Shown: one piece after another, positions 30,282-34,906 of the stretch
Numbering within the stretch: position 1 is the first letter of the stretch
Layout: each line of letters starts with the position of its first letter
From: Chloroflexota bacterium
GTDB lineage: Bacteria; Chloroflexota; Anaerolineae; Anaerolineales; UBA11579
DNA length: 34,906 bases
Direction: 5' to 3'
Assembly (NCBI GenBank): GCA_019456165.1
Contig: VRUJ01000043.1
Coordinates: forward strand, 1-34,906
Translations under genes and position numbers: made by a program
Notes under the pieces: generated by a model
What the model was told of the DNA's origin: nothing
The model's database searches: none
The model's input: only the letters and a program-made list of their open reading frames with translations

Positions 30282-31088
30282 ATGCTTGAAGTTCGCCACC
30301 TGACAAAAATATACGATGATGGCACAGTAGCTGTAAATGACGTCAGCTTCGAGGTTGCGGAAGGCGATTTTCTTGTCATTATCGGTTTAAGCGGATCGGG
30401 AAAATCTACACTTCTACGCTGTATAAACCGCTTGATTGAACCTACTGAGGGCGAGATCATTTGGAACGGGGTTGATCTGGTACAACTTCAAGGGGAAGAT
30501 TTACGCAACGCACGTCGACAAATTGGGATGATTTTCCAGCATTTCAACCTGGTTAACCGCTCTTCTGTGCTAACCAACGTACTTTCCGGGCGGCTAGGTT
30601 ATACGCCCTCCTGGAAGAGCTTGTTAGGCCGCTTCTCCCCAGAGGATCTCGAAAAAGCTACCCAGGTGCTAGAACGATTGGGAATCGCAGACCAAACCCA
30701 TAAACGTGCTGACGAATTAAGTGGCGGCCAGCAGCAACGCGTCGGGGTGGCGCGTGCATTGATGCAGGAACCTACCATGATCCTGGCCGATGAACCAGTC
30801 GCCAGCCTCGACCCGGTCCTGGCACATTCGATAATGCAGCAGCTAGAATTGCTCAATCAAGAAGATGATATGACTATCATATGCAGTTTACATTACTTGG
30901 ACCTCGTGCAGCGCTACGCAAGCAATGTCATAGGTTTGCGTGATGGTGAGATTGCCTATCGGGGAAGCAAGACAGAAATCCAGGCCATGACGGACGACGA
31001 GTTCAAGGAAATTTATGGGGAAGAGGCCGAGAGGGTGGGCCATGGATTGGAGGGTGAACTCCAAAGTACCCCGGAAGCAGAGAAATGA
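30282..31088 (+). CDS. phnC: Phosphonate-type ABC transporter ATPase
   Basis: A 268-residue ABC ATPase. It has Walker A 'GLSGSGKSTLLR', the Q-loop 'MIFQHFNLVNRSSVLTNVLSGRLG' (wording typical of PhnC), the signature 'LSGGQQQRVGVARAL', Walker B 'MILADEPVASLDP' and the switch His in 'CSLHYLDL'. The PhnC identity is supported by 'FNLV.R..VL.NVL.GRLG'. It energises uptake through the PhnE-type permease, whose gene overlaps it by 4 bp. AGAGG lies eight bases before the ATG. The C-terminal tail is acidic and a little longer than usual. Confidence 0.94.
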   Translation: MLEVRHLTKIYDDGTVAVNDVSFEVAEGDFLVIIGLSGSGKSTLLRCINRLIEPTEGEIIWNGVDLVQLQGEDLRNARRQIGMIFQHFNLVNRSSVLTNVLSGRLGYTPSWKSLLGRFSPEDLEKATQVLERLGIADQTHKRADELSGGQQQRVGVARALMQEPTMILADEPVASLDPVLAHSIMQQLELLNQEDDMTIICSLHYLDLVQRYASNVIGLRDGEIAYRGSKTEIQAMTDDEFKEIYGEEAERVGHGLEGELQSTPEAEK

Positions 31089-32599
31089 GCAACCTTAACG
31101 ACGACGATAATATCGAACAACCTAAACCCTCTCTGGTCCCCCCTTTCCTGGCTGCGTTTGTTTCCCTTATCATCCCCGGTCTGGGCCAAATACTTGCCCG
31201 AGCCGTATCCCGTGGTCTGTTGATTTTTTTCGGTATGGGAACTATCCTAGGTTTGGCGGTCTGGCGTTTCATCTTGGCAGCGCCGCGAGATAAAGGCGCG
31301 CTGGCCATCTTTAAGAAAGCTCTACGGTTGGAACCCTTTCTAATATTAATTACCCTAATTATACTAATTCTGTATATCTGGATCGCCCGGGATGCTTATT
31401 TCGCTGCAATGCAAATAGGCAGCAAACCATTTGGATTGTCCTTACTGTTCCTGGTAGTTTTCTTCGCGCTTGGATGGCAGGTGAGTGAAATCAACCCGGT
31501 AACAATTTTGACCCAAGCTGATGACGCCTGGCCTGCACTTTCAAAAGTAATCTGGCCCTGGGAAAGAGCCATTGAATATCCCGAAGAATTCATTTCAGGA
31601 GGGGCCAATATCAGGGTTCCATGCACTGACGAAGCTCTTGCACCAACCGAACCGGTTGACGAGGCACCTTATGTTATCTCTTTTCCCACATGCGGTGAGT
31701 TGACCGCGCAGGATGGAACTCCTGGGACCAACCTAACAATCATAGGCTATAATTTTATCTCTGGAGTCGAGGCCGGAATACGCTGGACAGACCCCAATCT
31801 GCAAACATTCCGCCATCGACTGGAGGGTGATTTCGTAATTGTCACACCGGATGAAAACGGTGAATTTCAAATTGACGTTATCATGCCGTACCGCCTTCTA
31901 CCACCCAGCCGAGCCGAAGGTGATATGATATGGGAAATCAGCGCACAACAAGTTTCCAGCGTCGGAAAACCACAAGCCAGCCAAGAGCTTAAACTAGCCA
32001 TCGAAAAGATCATTGAAACCATTTTCATTGGCATGATGGCAACTTTCTTCGGTATCATCCTGGCCGTGCCGGTTAGCTTTTTAGCTGCCCGCAACCTGAT
32101 GTCTGGTTCCCAGGTCACTGTGTCAATTTATTACTTCACGCGTACGATCATGAACATAGTGCGTTCTATTGAACCACTCATCTGGGCGATAATTTTCGTT
32201 ATTGCTGTTGGTTTGGGACCTTTTGCTGGAACTCTAGCGCTGACTGCTCACTCGGTCGCGGCTCTTGGTAAGCTGTATTCCGAGTCGATTGAATCGATAG
32301 AAAGAGGCCCAATAGAAGCTATCGAAGCCACAGGGGCAAACTGGCTGCAAACTGTAGTTTTCGCAGTCATACCTCAAATTATCCCTCCTTTCGTCTCATT
32401 TACAATTTACCGCTGGGATATCAACGTGCGTATGTCGACTATCATCGGCGCGGTTGGCGGTGGTGGAATCGGGTTCCTATTAATTCAGTGGATTCGCTTA
32501 ACCGACTACCGGGCAGCTGGAATCGCAGTGTGGTTTATTGCAATCACCGTAGCCGCCCTGGATTTCTTCAGCGCTAAAATCCGAGAGCGCTTCGTCTAA
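31085..32599 (+). CDS. phnE: Phosphonate-type ABC permease with TIG-like extension
   Basis: A 504-residue membrane protein, nearly twice the usual PhnE length. The C-terminal 200 residues are a standard permease: 'ETIFIGMMATFFGIILAVPVSFLAARN', 'RSIEPLIWAIIFVIAVGLGPFAG', the cytoplasmic EAA loop 'EAIEATGANWLQTVVFAVIPQ' (411-431) and 'GAVGGGGIGF'. Before it come about four hydrophobic spans (about 17-36, 42-66, 83-101, 116-131), with 'SLIIPGLGQILARAVSRG' resembling small TM2-like domains, then an outer-facing stretch of roughly 160 residues (about 150-305). That stretch includes an IPT/TIG-like piece, 'YVISFPTCGELTAQDGTPGT' then 'NLTIIGYNF'. Function of the extension is unknown. It starts within the phnC stop. 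Confidence 0.9.
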   Translation: MSNLNDDDNIEQPKPSLVPPFLAAFVSLIIPGLGQILARAVSRGLLIFFGMGTILGLAVWRFILAAPRDKGALAIFKKALRLEPFLILITLIILILYIWIARDAYFAAMQIGSKPFGLSLLFLVVFFALGWQVSEINPVTILTQADDAWPALSKVIWPWERAIEYPEEFISGGANIRVPCTDEALAPTEPVDEAPYVISFPTCGELTAQDGTPGTNLTIIGYNFISGVEAGIRWTDPNLQTFRHRLEGDFVIVTPDENGEFQIDVIMPYRLLPPSRAEGDMIWEISAQQVSSVGKPQASQELKLAIEKIIETIFIGMMATFFGIILAVPVSFLAARNLMSGSQVTVSIYYFTRTIMNIVRSIEPLIWAIIFVIAVGLGPFAGTLALTAHSVAALGKLYSESIESIERGPIEAIEATGANWLQTVVFAVIPQIIPPFVSFTIYRWDINVRMSTIIGAVGGGGIGFLLIQWIRLTDYRAAGIAVWFIAITVAALDFFSAKIRERFV

Positions 32600-32675
32600 A
32601 ATCAGATTACAAGATATGGACCCCGATTAATTTGAGTGAGAAGTTCTGAGTTTGTTAAGATTGTTCAATTTCCAC

Positions 32676-32707
32676 CAGCCCGGAAAAACCCCCGGGTTGT
32701 TTTTTTA
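32676..32707 (+). terminator. Rho-independent terminator after phnE
   Basis: CAGCCCGG (32676-32683) pairs with CCGGGTTG (32692-32699), 8 bp with one G-T pair, an 8-base loop, followed by seven T's. It closes the phn transcript. Confidence 0.8.
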
Positions 32708-32768
32708 TACTAAGCTTGCATGATAAAATTGAAAATCAGTCAAATCAACCAGATTCCCAGGAGCGAGA

Positions 32769-33341
32769 ATGGAACGCGAAGAAATTTTAGCTATCGTCAA
32801 TGAGTTTGTAAAAAACCAAGGTCTGGTTCGCCACATGTTGGCAGTGGAAGCCTGCATGCGCTTTTATGCCAAAAAATATAGCGAAGATATAGAAACATGG
32901 GGCCTTACCGGCTTGCTGCACGATTTTGATTGGGAAATGCACCCCACCCTTGATCACCATCCTCAAGATGGAGCGCCAATATTGCAAGAACGCGGCGTGC
33001 CGGAAGTGATTGTGCGCGCCATCCTCAGCCATGCAGACCACACCGGTGTGCCGCGAGAATCTCGCATGGAAAAAGCTTTGTACGCTTGCGACGAGATCAC
33101 TGGATTAGTTACCGCCGTGGCGCTAGTACGCCCTTCAAAATCGATCCATGATGTAAAGGTGAAATCGGTTAAGAAAAAGTGGAAAAACCTGGCTTTTGCT
33201 GCTGGAGCAAATCGTGAAGAGATCTCCAGCGCTACCGAAGATTTCGGAATTGAACTTTGGGAGCACGTAGGAAACGTTATCCAGGCAATGCAGAGTATTG
33301 CGGCCTCGCTAAGATTGGAGAGTGTTACAAGCGAGGGGTAG
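32769..33341 (+). CDS. HD-domain metal-dependent hydrolase
   Basis: A 190-residue HD-superfamily protein. His22 in 'VRHMLAVEACM', His51-Asp52 in 'TGLLHDFDWEMHP', His63/64 in 'LDHHPQDG' and His88/Asp90 in 'ILSHADHTG' give the metal-binding set H...HD...H...D. This compact form matches predicted phosphohydrolases of the HDIG/YfbR-like groups; the substrate may be a nucleotide but is not shown. No other domain is present. It lies after the phn terminator and begins with an ATG close to GGAG. It ends before the promoter of the next gene. Confidence 0.88.
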   Translation: MEREEILAIVNEFVKNQGLVRHMLAVEACMRFYAKKYSEDIETWGLTGLLHDFDWEMHPTLDHHPQDGAPILQERGVPEVIVRAILSHADHTGVPRESRMEKALYACDEITGLVTAVALVRPSKSIHDVKVKSVKKKWKNLAFAAGANREEISSATEDFGIELWEHVGNVIQAMQSIAASLRLESVTSEG

Positions 33342-33400
33342 TTTTCGGTGAACCTAAGTGGCTTGCCTTCGCCCTCGGATTCATGGGATAATACTTATAC

Positions 33401-33430
33401 TTGAACGGCTGCCTAATTAATTCATATAAG
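33401..33430 (+). promoter_or_regulatory. Sigma70-type promoter for the TIM-barrel/SnoaL gene
   Basis: TTGAAC (33401-33406), 18 bases, then TATAAG (33425-33430). The start of transcription near 33437 would leave a leader of only about a dozen bases, with the AAGGAG ribosome binding site (33436-33441) at its very start. Confidence 0.4.
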
Positions 33431-33449
33431 ATAACAAGGAGCTGATGGG

Positions 33450-34547
33450 ATGAGTCTTGACGGCAAAGGTTTTTACATCTGGCGAATCGAAAATTGTGAT
33501 GGTGGTGACCCTCTAGCCATTGCTTCAGCAGCCAGAAATGCAGACCTGAGTCATGTGTTAATTAAAGTAGCCAATGCAACTCGCACCTATAACTTCGACG
33601 AGGAGAGAGGTATAGACCTTGTGCCACCGGTCGCCAGTGCTTTGCGCGCCGAGGGCATTCAAGTTTGGGGCTGGCAATATATCTATGGGGAAGACCCGCT
33701 TGGAGAAGCCCGCAAAGCTCTCCAGCGTGTGCAAGAACTAGAACTGGATGGTTTTGTAGTTAATGCCGAGAACGAGTTCAAAGAATCCGGCAAAGATGTT
33801 TCGGCTCGCACGTACATGCGAGAGTTAAGGAATTCTCTACAAGATATACCTATCGGGCTCAGCACTTACCGCTTCCCTGCCATCCACCCACAATTCCCAT
33901 ACAGCGATTTTTTACGATTCTGCGATATCAACCTGCCTCAGGTCTATTGGATGGGAGCTACCAACCCAGAGGCGCAGCTCATCAAATCAATGCGTCAATA
34001 CCAAAATATTGACCCCGTGCGCCCCATGATACCCACTGGTTTTGCGTTCTCAGAGTATGGCTACGAACCCAACCTTGGTGAGCCCAGCCGGTTCCTGGAT
34101 ACTGCAAAGGAATTGAACATGAGCGCCGCAAATTTCTGGAGCTGGGATAACTGCCGCCAGCGTATCCCGGATATCTGGGATGAGATTCGCGATTACCCTT
34201 GGCCGAGTTTAGCCCCACAAAAGGATATCACCCAGAGATACATCGATGCGCTCAACACAAGAGACCCTGTTCAAGTAGCCGCCCTGTATAATGAAGACGG
34301 CGTGCATGTCAACGCCACGCGGACTGTGCGGGGTTTAGCAGGACTGCTGGGTTGGTACAATACTTTATTCAACGAGATCTTGCCCAATGCCACTTTTACA
34401 TTAACCGGATTTTCCGGCTCAGGTAATTCACGGCACATGACCTGGTCTGCAGAATCCAGTGTGGGCCCGGTGCAGAATGGCAATGACACCTTTGGGCTGC
34501 AGAACGATAAGATCGGCTACCACTATACTTTTTTCACGACTATATAA
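33450..34547 (+). CDS. TIM-barrel glycosidase-like / SnoaL-like fusion protein
   Basis: A 365-residue protein. Residues 6-250 look like a glycoside-hydrolase-type TIM barrel: 'FYIWRIENCDGGDPL', 'VLIKVANATRTYN', 'GIQVWGWQYIYG', 'GFVVNAENEF' with acidic residues at a strand end, 'IGLSTYRFPAIHP', 'DINLPQVYWMG', 'IPTGFAFSEYGY' and 'ANFWSWDN'. Residues 255-365 look like a SnoaL/NTF2-type cone: 'ITQRYIDALNTRDPVQVAALYNEDGVHVNA' and 'WYNTLFNEILPNA'. I do not know the substrate or whether it is catalytic. There is no signal peptide, which is odd for a cell-wall hydrolase-like fold. AAGGAG lies eight bases before the ATG; an out-of-frame ATG at 33445 is too close to the ribosome binding site. Confidence 0.72.
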   Translation: MSLDGKGFYIWRIENCDGGDPLAIASAARNADLSHVLIKVANATRTYNFDEERGIDLVPPVASALRAEGIQVWGWQYIYGEDPLGEARKALQRVQELELDGFVVNAENEFKESGKDVSARTYMRELRNSLQDIPIGLSTYRFPAIHPQFPYSDFLRFCDINLPQVYWMGATNPEAQLIKSMRQYQNIDPVRPMIPTGFAFSEYGYEPNLGEPSRFLDTAKELNMSAANFWSWDNCRQRIPDIWDEIRDYPWPSLAPQKDITQRYIDALNTRDPVQVAALYNEDGVHVNATRTVRGLAGLLGWYNTLFNEILPNATFTLTGFSGSGNSRHMTWSAESSVGPVQNGNDTFGLQNDKIGYHYTFFTTI

Positions 34548-34694
34548 ATAATTGGTTGGAGCTTGGGGGAATTTGCCGCTATTAGAGCAATACTTTTCCA
34601 CTTCTTCCCACATGGCATAAACGTAATCCAAGGGTTTTAGTGCGTTCTCAAGTAAATTCAGAATCTGGGTGCGTGTTATCGAGTATTTGCCCAT
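34548..34694 (-). pseudogene. 5' stub of a nucleotidyltransferase-like gene
   Basis: From the ATG at 34694, preceded by GGAGG at a 10-base spacing, the product starts 'MGKYSITRTQILNLLENALKPLDYVYAMWE'-like (read in pieces). 'ITR.Q.L..L...LKP..YV.AMWE' resembles the opening of predicted nucleotidyltransferase proteins, where 'GG.AA.GR.D..SDID' should follow. Instead the frame reads 'EVEKYCSNSGKF' and runs antisense into the neighbouring gene. I read it as an intact 5' end, including its ribosome binding site, whose active-site part has been lost. Homology is by eye only, and an alternative is a chance frame. Confidence 0.4.
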
Positions 34695-34906
34695 AGAAAG
34701 AATTCCTCCATGAGGTTTAAATCCCCCGACTATAGCATAATTAATTATTTCGATAATCCAGAACGAAGGCTCAAGGAAATGTAGATGTTGTTGGTAAGAT
34801 CATTCGATAACACACTCGGATTAAGGCGAAAATAAGTTAGTGTAACATTGTTTCTGTAATTTCCAAAAAAAGATAGGTCAGGTATCCTTTTAGTGATAAA
34901 GCTAGA
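34695..34906. other. Intergenic right edge, no gene seen
   Basis: AT-rich sequence with no convincing reading frame, hairpin terminator or RNA gene. It includes the leader of the minus-strand stub and probably a promoter for it, but I cannot pick one with confidence. Confidence 0.5.

Noticed and set aside
1..34906. tRNA, rRNA or riboswitch genes
   Set aside because: I looked for tRNA T-arm and acceptor patterns and familiar riboswitch cores and saw none that fit; a covariance-model scan would settle this.

Overview
The window looks like a chromosomal segment from a Chloroflexota bacterium, most likely of the Anaerolineae type. This is inference from gene content: several Hanks-type kinases (one with a PQQ-repeat propeller), FHA and PP2C partners, a DnaJ-VWA fusion, Gmad2 and bacterial SH3 lipoprotein/membrane proteins, a long RecG, and the order rpmB / Asp23 / DAK2 (YloV) / DegV / recG / coaD. 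Base composition is moderate and fairly even. I see no tRNA, rRNA, CRISPR array, transposase or phage gene.

Layout. 1-2764: intergenic repeat, an SRPBCC protein, a lone cyclic-nucleotide-binding-domain protein and purB. 3016-8907: a compact rightward signalling cluster: PQQ-propeller Ser/Thr kinase (apparent CTG start), PP2C phosphatase, J-domain/VWA protein, zinc-ribbon/FHA protein, an 80-residue small protein and an OmpR-type response regulator. 9026-11203: FmdB-like zinc ribbon, then a leftward group of diacylglycerol-kinase-like enzyme, membrane SH3 protein and DUF971 protein. 11348-12424: a second, membrane-anchored kinase with HCD in place of HRD. 12486-20444: core genes rpe, rpmB (opposite strand), Asp23, FakA-like DAK2 protein, DegV, a DegV C-terminal remnant, recG, coaD and a coiled-coil protein, closed by a clear terminator. 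20445-20808: an inverted-repeat element. 20809-23916: leftward AlbA_2/ATPase-type regulator, Gmad2 lipoprotein and SDR oxidoreductase. 23917-24226: palindromic GC-rich repeats. 24227-29044: leftward folC, lon and alpha/beta hydrolase. 29245-32599: phnD-phnC-phnE-type ABC importer with a terminator after phnD and a permease carrying an extra N-terminal membrane and extracytoplasmic TIG-like region. 32769-34547: HD-domain protein and a TIM-barrel/SnoaL fusion. The right edge holds what looks like the 5' stub of a nucleotidyltransferase-like gene.

How the genes may work together. The kinase (writer), PP2C (eraser) and FHA protein (phosphothreonine reader) make a complete phospho-signalling set. 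The J-VWA protein would bring in Hsp70 and a metal-dependent adhesion platform, and the response regulator, which has no histidine kinase beside it, could be the transcriptional output. This module is the best candidate for an under-described system here. The Asp23/DAK2/DegV block fits exogenous fatty acid phosphorylation feeding phospholipid synthesis, and the nearby diacylglycerol-kinase-like gene and coaD add a loose lipid/CoA theme.
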